A DNA stretch of 64,000 nt from the NCBI GenBank assembly GCA_018825305.1, contig JAHJEO010000019.1:51606-115605 (forward strand), written 5' to 3'. The stretch is from Gammaproteobacteria bacterium. Its GTDB lineage: Bacteria > Pseudomonadota > Gammaproteobacteria > Burkholderiales > Rhodocyclaceae. Position numbers and translations under genes: made by a program. Shown here piece after piece: positions 38,150 through 47,674 of the stretch. Numbering within the stretch: the first letter of the stretch is position 1; every line of letters begins with the position of its first letter. A model generated the notes under the pieces. The model was not told the origin of the DNA and ran no database searches. It was given only the letters and a program-made list of their open reading frames with translations.

Positions 38150-38866
38150 TCAGATGGCTCTCTTGACCATCATTGCCTTGATCTTGCCGATCGCCAGCGT
38201 CGGATTGAGTCCCTTCGGGCAGACATCGACGCAGTTCATGATGGTGTGGCAGCGGAACAGGCGGTACGGATCTTCGAGGTTGTCGAGGCGCTCGCTGGTG
38301 GCCTGGTCGCGCGTGTCGGCAATGAAGCGGTAGGCCGCCAGCAGGCCGGCCGGGCCGACGAATTTGTCCGGGTTCCACCAGAACGACGGGCAGGAAGTCG
38401 AGCAGCAGGCGCAAAGGATACACTCGTAGAGGCCGTCGAGTTCTTCGCGGTCCTCGGGGCTTTGCAGTCGCTCGCGCTCCGGCGGCGGGTCGTTGTTGAT
38501 GAGGTAGGGCTTGATCGAGTGGTACTGCTTGAAGAACTGGGTCATGTCCACGATCAGGTCGCGGATCACCGGCAACCCCGGCAGCGGGCGCAGCACGATG
38601 GGCTTGCCCTCGGGGAAGCTGCTGAGATCGGTGAGGCAGGCCAGGCCATTCTTGCCGTTGATGTTGAGCGCGTCCGAACCGCAGACGCCCTCGCGACAGG
38701 AGCGGCGGAAGGCGATGGCGTCATCCACCGCCTTGAGCTTGACCAGGGCATCGAGCAGCTTGCGGTCGGTGCTGTCGACCTCGACCGAAATATCCTGCAT
38801 GTAGGGCTTCTGATCCTTGTCCGGATCGTAGCGGTATATCTTGAACTGGAGGGTGCGGGTCGTCAT
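38150..38866 (-). CDS. sdhB: Succinate dehydrogenase iron-sulfur subunit
   Basis: 238-residue electron-transfer subunit of complex II. The [2Fe-2S] site is CREGVCGSDALNINGKNGLAC. The [4Fe-4S] and [3Fe-4S] sites are CILCACCSTSCPSFWW and CHTIMNCVDVCPKGLNP. Length and motif order are standard. It lies between sdhA (13-base gap) and sdhE. Confidence 0.98.
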   Translation of the reverse strand: MTTRTLQFKIYRYDPDKDQKPYMQDISVEVDSTDRKLLDALVKLKAVDDAIAFRRSCREGVCGSDALNINGKNGLACLTDLSSFPEGKPIVLRPLPGLPVIRDLIVDMTQFFKQYHSIKPYLINNDPPPERERLQSPEDREELDGLYECILCACCSTSCPSFWWNPDKFVGPAGLLAAYRFIADTRDQATSERLDNLEDPYRLFRCHTIMNCVDVCPKGLNPTLAIGKIKAMMVKRAI

Positions 38867-38879
38867 AGGGGGCTCCAGG

Positions 38880-40673
38880 TCAGTAGGCGCGCTTCTTGAG
38901 CGCGATGGTTTCGACGGTCAGCGGGGTCAGTTTCACCGACTTGTAGTCGAGGCGGTTGCCCTCCTTGTACCAGAGGCTGTGCTTGAGCCAGTCCTTGTCG
39001 TTGCGGCCGTCCGGGAATTCCGCCGAATCGGCGCAGTCGCTGCGGACGTGGGCGCCACGGCTTTCCTTGCGCGCCTCGGCCGACACCATGGTGGACACCG
39101 CCACCTCGATCAGGTTGTCCAGTTCCAGCGCCTCGATGCGCGCGGTGTTGAAGACCATCGACTTGTCCTTGATTTCGGTCTGACGGACCTGTTCTTCGAC
39201 CTGCTTGATCTTGTCGACGCCCTGCTGCAACAGGTCGGCGAAACGGAACACGCCGGCGTGCTTCTGCATGGTGCGCTGCATGTCCAGCCGGGTTTCGTGC
39301 ACATTGGTGCCGCCAGTCTGGGTATTGAGGCGATTGACGCGTGCCAGCGCGCGGTCAATTTCCCCCTGCGGCAGATCCTTGTGGGCCTTGGGAGACTGCT
39401 TGAGGGTTTCAACGGCAGTCTCGCCGGCCGACTTGCCGAACACCAGCAGGTCGAGCAGAGAGTTGGTGCCCAGGCGGTTGGCGCCATGCACCGAGGCGCA
39501 GGCACATTCACCGGCGGCGTAGAAGCCGGGAACGATCTCGTTCTGGCTGCGCTTGCCGGGGACGACCACCTGGCCGCTGTAGTTGGTCGGGATGCCGCCC
39601 ATCTGGTAGTGGCAGGTTGGCACCACGGGGATCGGCTCCTTGATGCAGTCGACGCCGGCGAACTGGATGGCGATTTCTCGGATGCCCGGCAGCCGCTTCA
39701 TGATGGTTGCAGGATCGAGGTGGGTGATATCCAGCAGCACGAAGTCCTTGTTCGGTCCGCAGCCACGACCTTCGTTGATCTCGGTGACCATGGCGCGCGA
39801 GACCACGTCGCGCGAGGCGAGGTCCTTGGCGTTGGGGGCGTAGCGCTCCATGAAGCGCTCGCCCTGGGCGTTGCGCAGGATGCCGCCCTCGCCGCGCACA
39901 CCCTCGGTGATCAACACGCCGGCACCGGCGACGCCGGTCGGATGGAACTGCCAGAACTCCATGTCCTCCAGCGGGATGCCGGCGCGCGCCGCCATGCCGA
40001 GGCCGTCGCCGGTGTTGATGAAGGCGTTGGTCGAACTGTAGTAGATGCGGCCGGAACCGCCGGTGGCGAAGATGGTGGCCTTGGCCTGAAAGACCACGAT
40101 TTCGCCGGTCTCCATGTCCATCGCGGTGACGCCGAGGACTTCCCCCTCGCTGTCTCGCACCAGGTCCAGCGCCATCCACTCGACGAAGAACTGGGTGTTG
40201 GCCTTGACGTTGCGCTGATACATCGCGTGCAGCATGGCGTGGCCGGTACGGTCGGCGGCGGCGCAGGAACGGCGCACCGGCTTTTCGCCGAAGTTCGACA
40301 TGTGGCCGCCGAAGGGCCGCTGGTAGATCTTGCCGGCGTCGGTACGGTCGAAAGGCATGCCGTAGTGCTCGAGCTCGATGACGCACTCATTGGCCTTGCG
40401 ACACATGAACTCGATCGCATCCTGGTCGCCGAGCCAGTCGGAACCCTTGACGGTGTCGTACATGTGCCAGTGCCAGTGATCCTCTTCCGAATTGCCGAGG
40501 CTGGCGGCCACCCCGCCCTGCGCCGCGACGGTATGGGATCGGGTCGGGAACACCTTGGTAATCACCGCGGTCTTGTAGCCGGACTCTGACAACTGGATCG
40601 CGGCGCGCAGGCCGGCGCCACCGGCGCCGACGATGACCGCATCGAATTTTCTGACGGTATATGCCACTATCAC
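38880..40673 (-). CDS. sdhA: Succinate dehydrogenase flavoprotein subunit
   Basis: Oxidises succinate to fumarate. The 597-residue protein has the dinucleotide motif VIVGAGGAGLRAA and the covalent-FAD histidine at residue 47 in RSHTVAAQGGVAASLGN. The substrate region is ERFMERYAPNAKDLASRDVV and the C-terminal is HTLVWY-like (KHSLWYKEGN). GTG 40673 overlaps the sdhD stop (GTGA); GTG 40667 two codons later has better spacing to GGAGG and is an alternative. Confidence 0.97.
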   Translation of the reverse strand: MIVAYTVRKFDAVIVGAGGAGLRAAIQLSESGYKTAVITKVFPTRSHTVAAQGGVAASLGNSEEDHWHWHMYDTVKGSDWLGDQDAIEFMCRKANECVIELEHYGMPFDRTDAGKIYQRPFGGHMSNFGEKPVRRSCAAADRTGHAMLHAMYQRNVKANTQFFVEWMALDLVRDSEGEVLGVTAMDMETGEIVVFQAKATIFATGGSGRIYYSSTNAFINTGDGLGMAARAGIPLEDMEFWQFHPTGVAGAGVLITEGVRGEGGILRNAQGERFMERYAPNAKDLASRDVVSRAMVTEINEGRGCGPNKDFVLLDITHLDPATIMKRLPGIREIAIQFAGVDCIKEPIPVVPTCHYQMGGIPTNYSGQVVVPGKRSQNEIVPGFYAAGECACASVHGANRLGTNSLLDLLVFGKSAGETAVETLKQSPKAHKDLPQGEIDRALARVNRLNTQTGGTNVHETRLDMQRTMQKHAGVFRFADLLQQGVDKIKQVEEQVRQTEIKDKSMVFNTARIEALELDNLIEVAVSTMVSAEARKESRGAHVRSDCADSAEFPDGRNDKDWLKHSLWYKEGNRLDYKSVKLTPLTVETIALKKRAY

Positions 40674-41020
40674 AGCCTCCAGATGACTTGGATGGCCCAG
40701 CCGGCGTAGCCGACCAGGGCGATGGCCGTCAGGCTGTGCAGGGCCAGGCGAATGCCCGCGGGCTTGACGTAGTCCATCCAGATGTCGCGCACGCCGATCC
40801 AGGCGTGCCAGCACAGGCTGACGATGAACAGGAAGGTGAAGAAGCGGACGAAGCCGTGCGACATCAGTGCGCGCCAGCCGTCCTGGCCATGCACGCCGGA
40901 AAGCAACGCCGCTCCCATGAACATCGAATACAAGGCCATGACGACAGCGGTAATACGCTGCGCCAGCCAGTCCTTGAGCCCGTAATGGGCACCGACGACA
41001 ATGCGGTCGAAGTGGCTCAT
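40670..41020 (-). CDS. sdhD: Succinate dehydrogenase membrane anchor subunit SdhD
   Basis: 116-residue protein with three membrane helices (about 18-40, 57-78 and 92-114). GLKDWLAQRITAVVMALY and SLCWHAWIGVRDIWMDYVKP carry the conserved quinone/heme-region residues of SdhD. It overlaps sdhC at its start and sdhA at its end. Confidence 0.94.
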   Translation of the reverse strand: MSHFDRIVVGAHYGLKDWLAQRITAVVMALYSMFMGAALLSGVHGQDGWRALMSHGFVRFFTFLFIVSLCWHAWIGVRDIWMDYVKPAGIRLALHSLTAIALVGYAGWAIQVIWRL

Positions 41021-41412
41021 CAGTAGATTCCCAGCAGTTTGGCACCGAGGATGGCCGTGAGCAGCAGGCTCACGGCCATCACGGCGATCGCGGAATTGTG
41101 GGCCGACAGCTTGTCGATGCCGACGTGGACGTCAAGCAGCAGGATGCGGATGCCCATGCAGAAGTGGTGCAGGAACGACCACAGCAGGCCAAGCAGGACC
41201 AGCTTGACCAGCCAGCAGTCGAACACGGCCTGAAACTGGGCATAGGCCTCGGGCGTGGACAGCGATCTGTCGAGCAGCCAGATCAGCAGGGGCAGCATCA
41301 GGAACAGGCCTATGCCGCTGACGCGATGAAAGATCGAGGCATAGCCGGCCAGCGGCAGGCGTATCGCGAAAAGATTGAGAAACTTGGGTCGTTTCCTGGC
41401 CAGTTCAGGCAT
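41020..41412 (-). CDS. sdhC: Succinate dehydrogenase cytochrome b556 subunit SdhC
   Basis: 130-residue membrane subunit with three helices. RPLxL-type N-terminus (LFAIRLPLAGYASIFHRVSG) contains the quinone-site Ser/Arg region. LWSFLHHFCMGIRILLLDVH contains the heme-ligand histidine segment. AGGAGG precedes the ATG by nine bases, the strongest ribosome-binding site of the sdh run. As first gene, the operon promoter should lie in the 108 bases between it and the gntR stop. Confidence 0.95.
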   Translation of the reverse strand: MPELARKRPKFLNLFAIRLPLAGYASIFHRVSGIGLFLMLPLLIWLLDRSLSTPEAYAQFQAVFDCWLVKLVLLGLLWSFLHHFCMGIRILLLDVHVGIDKLSAHNSAIAVMAVSLLLTAILGAKLLGIY

Positions 41413-41520
41413 TGCGTTTGCCTCCTGTGATTACCTGCTTGTCCTTGCCGAATAAAAAAACATGGCGTGGCGACAAATTCTAGTTATGCAACCTTACCTG
41501 TTTCTTGCGGCGCAGCATAT

Positions 41521-42249
41521 TCAGCCCAGTTCATTCAGGTAGCAGTGATCCTGCGTCAGATACAGGCCGCGCCGCCACTCCACCGGTTTGTCGCCGTAGG
41601 TGTAGCTGAGGCGCTCAACCGACAGCAACGGGCTGCCCTCGGCGACATGGAGCAGTTCGGTGCTGGAGCGGTCTGCCGCCACTGCACGCAACCGCTCGAC
41701 CGCACGGATCATGCGCACGCCGAAACGCGCCTCGAACAGGGTGTAGAGCGACTCCTGCGATTCCTTCATCAACTCCAGTGTCAGCCCGGCGAAGACGTCA
41801 CCCGGCAGATAGATTTCGTCTGCAACCACCGGTTTGCCCGCAAACTCCAGCACCCGGCGGACGATCACTATCGGATCGCCAACCTTGAGGTCCAGCACGC
41901 GTGCGGCCTCGGTGCCGGCCTTGGCACGCCAGCATTCAAGCGGTACGCTGCGGGACGGCTCGATGTCGCCGGAAAGCGGCACCAGCCGCAGGAAGCGAAA
42001 GAAGGCCCGCGGATCATTGTGCGACGCAACGAATGTACCCTTGCCCTGGCGCCGCAACAACAGGTTTCCCGCGGCAAGCTCGTCGATTGCCTTGCGCACC
42101 GTTCCCTGGCTGACGTTGAATCGCGTTGCCAGTTCCATCTCGCTGGGGATAAGCTCGCCGGGCCGCCACTCACCAGCCTCAAGCGCCTGCACGAGCAGGG
42201 TCTTGATTTGACGATAAAGCGGGCTGTAGGTGGGGGAGTCGCTGGACAT
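41521..42249 (-). CDS. GntR family regulator, HutC/UTRA type
   Basis: About 242 residues. The N-terminal winged helix has LYRQIKTLLVQALEAGEWRP, then GELIPSEMELATRFNVSQGT, VRKAIDELAAGNLLLRRQGK and GTFVA. A C-terminal UTRA ligand-binding domain of HutC type follows (ADEIYLPGDVFAGL; ERLSYTYGDKPVEWRRGLYL). It lies between sdhC and the divergent mdh gene, with inverted repeats in the gap. It therefore probably controls one or both TCA-cycle units. The ligand is not deducible. An upstream ATG (42290) would place the start next to the operator. Confidence 0.9.
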   Translation of the reverse strand: MSSDSPTYSPLYRQIKTLLVQALEAGEWRPGELIPSEMELATRFNVSQGTVRKAIDELAAGNLLLRRQGKGTFVASHNDPRAFFRFLRLVPLSGDIEPSRSVPLECWRAKAGTEAARVLDLKVGDPIVIVRRVLEFAGKPVVADEIYLPGDVFAGLTLELMKESQESLYTLFEARFGVRMIRAVERLRAVAADRSSTELLHVAEGSPLLSVERLSYTYGDKPVEWRRGLYLTQDHCYLNELG

Positions 42250-42292
42250 GTGGATCACATTGGAACACAATTTTCCGCTATCGTCCATAGGC

Positions 42293-42315
42293 TGTCTTAT
42301 CTCTTTTATAAGACA
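42293..42315. promoter_or_regulatory. Inverted-repeat operator between gntR and mdh
   Basis: TGTCTTAT (42293-42300) and ATAAGACA (42308-42315) are perfect 8-base arms with a 7-base AT-rich spacer, a spacing fit for a GntR-type dimer. A further pair, ATATTG (42324-42329) and CAATAT (42338-42343), lies over the mdh promoter. Binding of the adjacent GntR protein is inference. Confidence 0.65.
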
Positions 42316-42326
42316 TAAGATGCATA

Positions 42327-42356
42327 TTGACACAGTGCAATATCTGACGCTATGAT
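42327..42356 (+). promoter_or_regulatory. Promoter of mdh
   Basis: TTGACA (42327-42332), an 18-base spacer and TATGAT (42351-42356) form a strong sigma-70 promoter. The ATATTG/CAATAT inverted repeat overlaps the -35 box, and the larger operator lies 12 bases upstream. Start of mdh is about 90 bases downstream. Confidence 0.75.
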
Positions 42357-42449
42357 TGCTCGCTGAAATGTATCGACAGCCGGGATGCCGCGCCTGCCGC
42401 CAACCCAGTTACCTCCAACCTGCAATCAAACAGCCTCAAGGAGTTCCAC

Positions 42450-43439
42450 ATGACCAAAGCCCCCGTTCGAGTCGCAGTCACCGGCGCCGCCGGTCAGATC
42501 GGCTACGCCCTCCTGTTCCGCATCGCCAGCGGCGAAATGCTCGGCAAGGACCAGCCGGTCATCCTGCAGATGCTCGAACTGCCGATGGAGAAGGCACAGG
42601 CTGCGCTCAAGGGCGTGATGATGGAACTGGAAGACTGTGCCTTCCCGTTGCTGGCCGACATGATCGGCACATCGGATCCGAAAGTCGCATTCAAGGATGT
42701 CCAACAGGCGCTGCTGGTCGGCGCCAAGCCGCGCGGCCCCGGCATGGAGCGCAAGGATCTGCTGCTCGAAAACGCCAAGATCTTTACCGAACAGGGCAAG
42801 GCCATCGACGAAGTCGCCGCCCGCGACCTGAAACTCATCGTCGTCGGCAACCCGGCCAACACCAACGCGCTGATCACCATGAACACCGCGAAGAGCCTGC
42901 CGCGCACCGCCTTCACCTCGATGATGCGCCTCGACCACAACCGCGCAATATCGCAACTTGCCACCCGCACCAAGTCATCCGTCACCGACATCGAGAAGAT
43001 GGTCGTCTGGGGCAACCACTCACCAACCATGTACCCGGACATCCGTTTCGCCACCATCGGTGGCAAGGCCGCACCGGCGCAGGTGAATGACGACGCCTGG
43101 TACAAGAACGAATACATCCCGAAAGTCGGCAAACGCGGCGGCGCCATCATCGAGGCCCGCGGCCTGTCGTCGGCGGCTTCGGCCGCCAACGCCGCGATCG
43201 ACCACATGCGCGACTGGAACAACGGCAGCAACGGCGGCTGGGTCACCATGGGCGTGGTTTCCGACGGTTCCTACGGCATCCCCGAAGGCATGATCTACGG
43301 CATGCCCTGCACCTGTGCCGGCGGCAAGTGGGAAGTGATCAAGGGCCTGGAAATCGACGCCTTCTCGCGCGAGAAGATGGACGCAACGCTCAAGGAACTC
43401 ACCGAAGAACGCGACGGCGTCAAGCACCTCTTCGCCTGA
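42450..43439 (+). CDS. mdh: Malate dehydrogenase
   Basis: NAD-dependent interconversion of malate and oxaloacetate. The 329-residue protein is of the group found in beta-proteobacteria and cytosol/chloroplast enzymes. Features are [19 protein letters not shown] at the nucleotide site, [10 protein letters not shown], and the catalytic His in [19 protein letters not shown] lies six bases before ATG. It starts the mdh, lyase, acnB run. Confidence 0.97.
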   Translation: MTKAPVRVAVTGAAGQIGYALLFRIASGEMLGKDQPVILQMLELPMEKAQAALKGVMMELEDCAFPLLADMIGTSDPKVAFKDVQQALLVGAKPRGPGMERKDLLLENAKIFTEQGKAIDEVAARDLKLIVVGNPANTNALITMNTAKSLPRTAFTSMMRLDHNRAISQLATRTKSSVTDIEKMVVWGNHSPTMYPDIRFATIGGKAAPAQVNDDAWYKNEYIPKVGKRGGAIIEARGLSSAASAANAAIDHMRDWNNGSNGGWVTMGVVSDGSYGIPEGMIYGMPCTCAGGKWEVIKGLEIDAFSREKMDATLKELTEERDGVKHLFA

Positions 43440-43444
43440 ACCGA

Positions 43445-44449
43445 GTGAAGGCGGCGCTTCATCCAGCCGAAGTGCTCTACGCCGGCGGCCGGCCGTTTCC
43501 CCGGCTTGCCGCCTGCGAACATTACGCCGGCAGCGAGAAGCTGATCAGGAAGTCGCTCGAACTGCAGGCCGAACTCGGGCCGATCTTCGACATCACGGCC
43601 GACTGCGAGGACGGCGCCCCCGCCGGCCATGAGCTTGAGCATGCGCGGATGATCGCGGCACTGATCGAGGACCCGGCCAACCGCCACCGCCGCGTCGGCG
43701 CCCGTGTGCATGACGTGCGCCACCCGCTGTGGCGTGACGAACTCGACAGCATCGTCGGTCATGCGGGCGAAAGCGTCGCCTATATCGTATTCCCCAAACC
43801 CGAGTGCGCCGACGACGCCTTGACGCAGATCACCGCGCTCGATGCGTCGCGACAGAAGCACGGCGTGAAACGCGAGATTCCGGTGCATGTGCTGATCGAA
43901 ACCCATGGCGCCCTGCATGAAGCCTGGCAGATCGCCGCCCTGCCCCATGTCGAATCCATCGACTTCGGCCTGATGGATTTCGTTTCCGCGCATCACGGCG
44001 CCATTCCCGGCTCGGCAATGAAATCGCCAGGCCAGTTCGACCACCCGCTGGTCGCCCGCGCCAAAGCCACGATCGCCGCCGCCGCCCTCGGCAACGGCGT
44101 GGTGCCGACGCACAACGTCAGCACCGAACTGACCGAGATGGAAGCCGTGCGCGGCGATGCCCGCCGCGCCCGCCTCGACTTCGGCTTCCTGCGGATGTGG
44201 AGCATCCACCCGGCGCAGATCATGCCCATCGTCGAAGCGATGCGACCGGATTTCGCCGAAGTGAGCACCGCGGCGGATATTCTGACCACCGCACAGGATG
44301 CAGCCTGGGGCCCGATCCGTTTCGAGGGCCGCCTGCACGACCGTGCCTCGTATCGTTATTACTGGAACCTCCTTTGCCAGGCGCAGTCGACCGGATGCGA
44401 GATCCCGGCCGACGCGCGCCAACGTTTCTTTCTCCAACCCCAACACTAA
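43445..44449 (+). CDS. HpcH/HpaI aldolase / CoA-ester lyase (CitE-like)
   Basis: 334-residue TIM-barrel protein of the HpcH/HpaI-CitE family. [18 protein letters not shown] carries the conserved acidic metal/CoA-site segment. [15 protein letters not shown] supplies the barrel Glu and [19 protein letters not shown] the C-terminal family motif. Substrate could be malyl-CoA, citramalyl-CoA or a related ester; sequence alone does not decide. It lies five bases after mdh and 16 before acnB, so it is probably cotranscribed with two TCA enzymes. GTG 43445 is the likely start. Confidence 0.82.
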   Translation: MKAALHPAEVLYAGGRPFPRLAACEHYAGSEKLIRKSLELQAELGPIFDITADCEDGAPAGHELEHARMIAALIEDPANRHRRVGARVHDVRHPLWRDELDSIVGHAGESVAYIVFPKPECADDALTQITALDASRQKHGVKREIPVHVLIETHGALHEAWQIAALPHVESIDFGLMDFVSAHHGAIPGSAMKSPGQFDHPLVARAKATIAAAALGNGVVPTHNVSTELTEMEAVRGDARRARLDFGFLRMWSIHPAQIMPIVEAMRPDFAEVSTAADILTTAQDAAWGPIRFEGRLHDRASYRYYWNLLCQAQSTGCEIPADARQRFFLQPQH

Positions 44450-44465
44450 TCGACAGGAAACCACC

Positions 44466-47051
44466 ATGCTCGAAGCCTACCGTGCCCATGTCGCCGAGCG
44501 CGCCGCGCTGGGCATCCCGCCCCTGCCACTGACCAAGCAGCAGACCGCCGAACTGGTCGAACTGCTCGCCAATCCACCCAAGGGCGAGGAGGAATTCCTC
44601 GTCGACCTCATCACCCACCGCGTGCCGGCCGGCGTCGATGATGCGGCTGAAATCAAGGCGAAGTTCCTCGCAAAAATCGGCGCTGGCGACACGGCGTGCG
44701 CGCTGATTTCGCGGGTCAAGGCCACGGAACTGCTCGGCACCATGCTCGGCGGCTACAACGTCAAGCCGCTGATCAACCTGCTCGACGACGCCGAGTGCGG
44801 CACGACCGCCGCCGTGGCGCTGAAGAAGACGTTGCTGATGTTCGACGCCTTCCACGACGTCGCCGACAAGGCCAAGGCCGGCAGCGCCAACGCCCAGGCC
44901 GTGATGCAGAGCTGGGCCGACGCCGAGTGGTTCACTTCGCGTCCCGAAGTGCCGGCTTCACTCAAGGTCACCGTCTTCAAGGTCACCGGCGAAACCAACA
45001 CCGACGACCTTTCGCCCGCGCCCGACGCCTGGAGCCGCCCCGACATCCCCCTGCACGCGCTGGCCATGCTGAAGAACCCGCGCCCCGGCATCGAGGCCGA
45101 CAAGGCCGGCGAACGCGGCCCGATCAAGCAGCTCGACGCGCTCACGGCCAAGGGCAACCTCGTCGCCTACGTCGGCGACGTGGTTGGCACCGGCTCCTCG
45201 CGCAAGTCCGCCACCAACTCCGTGCTGTGGTTCACCGGCGAGGACATCCCCTTCGTGCCGAACAAGCGCTTCGGCGGCGTCTGCCTCGGCAGCAAGATCG
45301 CACCGATCTTCTACAACACCATGGAAGACGCCGGCGCCCTGCCGATCGAGCTCGACGTCGACCAGATGGACATGGGCGACGAAATCGAACTGCGCCCCCT
45401 CGAAGGCAAGGCCCTGAAGAACGGCAAGGTGATCGCCGAGTTCAAGGTCAAGTCCGATGTCATCTTCGATGAAGTTCGCGCCGGCGGCCGCATCAACCTC
45501 ATCATCGGCCGCGGCCTCACCGCCAAGGCGCGCGCGGCGCTCGGCCTGCCCGTGTCCACGCTGTTCCGCCTGCCGCAGAACCCCGCCGACTCGGGCAAGG
45601 GCTTCTCGCTGGGCCAGAAGATGGTCGGCCGCGCCTGCGGCATGCCGGAGGGCAAGGGGATTCGGCCGGGCACCTACTGCGAACCGAAGATGACCTCGGT
45701 CGGCAGCCAGGACACCACCGGCCCGATGACGCGCGACGAACTGAAAGACCTCGCCTGCCTCGGCTTCTCCGCCGATCTGGTGATGCAGTCCTTCTGCCAC
45801 ACCGCCGCCTATCCCAAGCTGGTCGACGTCAAGACCCACCGCACCCTGCCCAGCTTCATCACCGCACGTGGCGGCATCTCGCTCAAGCCCGGTGACGGCA
45901 TCATCCACAGCTGGCTCAACCGCTTCCTTCTGCCCGACACCGTCGGCACCGGCGGTGATTCCCACACGCGCTTCCCCATCGGCATCAGCTTCCCCGCCGG
46001 CTCCGGCCTGGTCGCCTTCGCCGCGGCCACCGGCGTCATGCCGCTCGACATGCCCGAATCGGTGCTGGTGCGATTCAAGGGCAAGATGCAGCCCGGCATC
46101 ACGCTGCGCGACATGGTCAACGCAATTCCCTACTACGCCATCAAGGCCGGCCTGCTGACGGTCGAGAAGAAGGGCAAGAAAAACATCTTCTCCGGCCGCA
46201 TCCTCGAGATCGAGGGCCTGCCGGACCTCAAGATCGAGCAGGCCTTCGAGCTCACCGACGCCTCTGCCGAGCGCTCCGCCGCCGGCTGCACGGTGCGCCT
46301 GAACAAGGAGCCCATCGTCGAGTACCTGCGCTCCAACGCCACGCTGATGAAGTGGATGATCGCCGAGGGCTACGAGGACAAGCGCACCCTCGCCCGCCGC
46401 ATCCAGGCGATGGAGGACTGGATCGCCAATGGGGTGTTGCTGCAGCCCGACGCCGACGCCGAATACGCCGCCGTGATCGAGATCGACATGAACGAGATCA
46501 CCGAGCCGCTCTTGGCCTGCCCCAACGACCCGGACGACATCAAGCCGCTGTCGGCCGTCGCCGGCGACAAGATCGACGAGGTGTTCATCGGCAGCTGCAT
46601 GACCAACATCGGCCACTTCCGCGCCGCCGGCAAGGTGCTCGACGGCAAGAGCGACATCCCCACGCGGCTGTGGATCGCCCCGCCGACGAAGATGGACGCC
46701 ATGATCCTCAACGAGGAAGGCTATTACTCGGTGCTCGGCAAGTCCGGCGCGCGCATGGAAATGCCCGGCTGCTCGCTGTGCATGGGCAACCAGGCGCAAG
46801 TGAAGAAAGGCAGCACGGCGGTATCGACCTCGACGCGCAACTTCCCCAACCGCCTCGGCATCGACACGCGCGTGTATCTGAGCTCGGCCGAGCTCGCCGC
46901 GGTAGCCGCCTTGCTGGGCAAGCTGCCAACCAACGCGGAGTATCAGGAGATGGTGAAAACCGTCAACGCCAAGGCTGGCGAGGTCTATCGCTACATGAAC
47001 TTCGACCAGATCCCCGAGTTCAAGGAAGTGGCGGATACGGTCACCGTGTAA
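44466..47051 (+). CDS. acnB: Aconitate hydratase B
   Basis: Bifunctional aconitase/2-methylisocitrate dehydratase of the AcnB type. The 861-residue protein has the N-terminal HEAT-like domain ([20 protein letters not shown]), a swivel domain, and cluster-binding cysteines in [15 protein letters not shown] and [10 protein letters not shown], plus [15 protein letters not shown] 44466 follows AGGAAA. A mutated copy of the dispersed element (one mismatch) lies near codons 70-76 (KIGAGDTA). A strong terminator follows the stop. Confidence 0.98.
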   Translation: MLEAYRAHVAERAALGIPPLPLTKQQTAELVELLANPPKGEEEFLVDLITHRVPAGVDDAAEIKAKFLAKIGAGDTACALISRVKATELLGTMLGGYNVKPLINLLDDAECGTTAAVALKKTLLMFDAFHDVADKAKAGSANAQAVMQSWADAEWFTSRPEVPASLKVTVFKVTGETNTDDLSPAPDAWSRPDIPLHALAMLKNPRPGIEADKAGERGPIKQLDALTAKGNLVAYVGDVVGTGSSRKSATNSVLWFTGEDIPFVPNKRFGGVCLGSKIAPIFYNTMEDAGALPIELDVDQMDMGDEIELRPLEGKALKNGKVIAEFKVKSDVIFDEVRAGGRINLIIGRGLTAKARAALGLPVSTLFRLPQNPADSGKGFSLGQKMVGRACGMPEGKGIRPGTYCEPKMTSVGSQDTTGPMTRDELKDLACLGFSADLVMQSFCHTAAYPKLVDVKTHRTLPSFITARGGISLKPGDGIIHSWLNRFLLPDTVGTGGDSHTRFPIGISFPAGSGLVAFAAATGVMPLDMPESVLVRFKGKMQPGITLRDMVNAIPYYAIKAGLLTVEKKGKKNIFSGRILEIEGLPDLKIEQAFELTDASAERSAAGCTVRLNKEPIVEYLRSNATLMKWMIAEGYEDKRTLARRIQAMEDWIANGVLLQPDADAEYAAVIEIDMNEITEPLLACPNDPDDIKPLSAVAGDKIDEVFIGSCMTNIGHFRAAGKVLDGKSDIPTRLWIAPPTKMDAMILNEEGYYSVLGKSGARMEMPGCSLCMGNQAQVKKGSTAVSTSTRNFPNRLGIDTRVYLSSAELAAVAALLGKLPTNAEYQEMVKTVNAKAGEVYRYMNFDQIPEFKEVADTVTV
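44672..44695 (-). repeat. Dispersed 24-base element, copy H (acnB)
   Basis: Variable bases GTC; one mismatch (GATTTTT for GACTTTT). It is antisense to acnB, read as KIGAGDTA. The change converts Val to Ile in the protein. Confidence 0.8.
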
Positions 47052-47073
47052 GCGGCACTTGCCGCGCCGCGCG

Positions 47074-47107
47074 AAAGCCCCCGTGGAGCGATCCACGGGG
47101 GCTTTTT
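47074..47107 (+). terminator. Intrinsic terminator of acnB
   Basis: AAAGCCCCCGTGGA (47074-47087) pairs with TCCACGGGGGCTTT (47092-47105) over a GCGA loop and runs into TTTTT. The A-rich left side also allows termination of the convergent antitoxin gene on the minus strand. Confidence 0.92.
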
Positions 47108-47132
47108 GCTTAGCGAAGGCCCGCCATCCGCC

Positions 47133-47402
47133 CTATCCGCGCGGCACCGCCAGTGCTTCACGGCCGCGGCGCTTGATGTCCTCGATATTCAGGGGACGAA
47201 CGCGCCCCGCCTGGATGTCGGCCATGCCGGCGGCAATGTCGCCCTTGAGCGCGGCCAGACTGGCGCTCTGCACGCCCTGGTATGCCTCGAACAGGCGCAG
47301 CGCCTCGCGGATCACCTCGCTGGCCGAGCTGTAGAGACCAGACTCGACATGCTGACGCACACGATTTTCCAATTCGGGCGGAAGCGAAACGTTCATGGAC
47401 AT
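47133..47402 (-). CDS. ParD-type antitoxin, without adjacent toxin
   Basis: 89-residue ribbon-helix-helix protein of the ParD/CopG type. MNVSLPPELENRVRQHVESG, then LYSSASEVIREALRLFEAY is the DNA-binding N-terminus, and RRGREALAVPRG the flexible toxin-binding tail. Downstream on its strand there are only about 80 bases before acnB, holding the acnB terminator, so no ParE toxin gene is present. Upstream, GGCA-gtatt-TGCC and nearby ATGGCA copies (47420-47450) may be its own operator. Confidence 0.8.
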   Translation of the reverse strand: MSMNVSLPPELENRVRQHVESGLYSSASEVIREALRLFEAYQGVQSASLAALKGDIAAGMADIQAGRVRPLNIEDIKRRGREALAVPRG

Positions 47403-47623
47403 GGTGGGCCTCCGACAACAATGGCAGTATTTGCCATTCTATGGCATAACCATCCGAAAGCAAGCGCTTATCAAATCGTGTTACTGGTAACTTTTCTGCT
47501 ACGCAGTTGCCAGTAAACACACGGAGTCCCCTGTCCTGTGTGACTGACTTTGAAGCGATGGTGAGGGTCCTTGGGTCAATCAAGGAAGTGTGCAATACGG
47601 TGCCGGCCTAGCTGTCGCAAGTC

Positions 47624-47647
47624 GCCGTCCCGCCAGCGCCGACTTTT
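47624..47647 (+). repeat. Dispersed 24-base element, copy I (intergenic)
   Basis: Exact match with variable bases CCC. It lies in the long gap before the PPi-PEPCK gene and is followed after five bases by a 9-bp hairpin. Confidence 0.9.
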
Positions 47648-47652
47648 TCAGG

Positions 47653-47674
47653 GGCCCTGCCACTTGGCAGGGCC
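47653..47674. terminator. GC-rich hairpin next to a dispersed-element copy
   Basis: GGCCCTGCC (47653-47661) pairs perfectly with GGCAGGGCC (47666-47674) over ACTT. It begins six bases after the dispersed 24-base element. No T-tract follows on the plus strand (GTTGGTTT only), so it may be a weak terminator or a structural part of a larger repeat. Confidence 0.5.
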
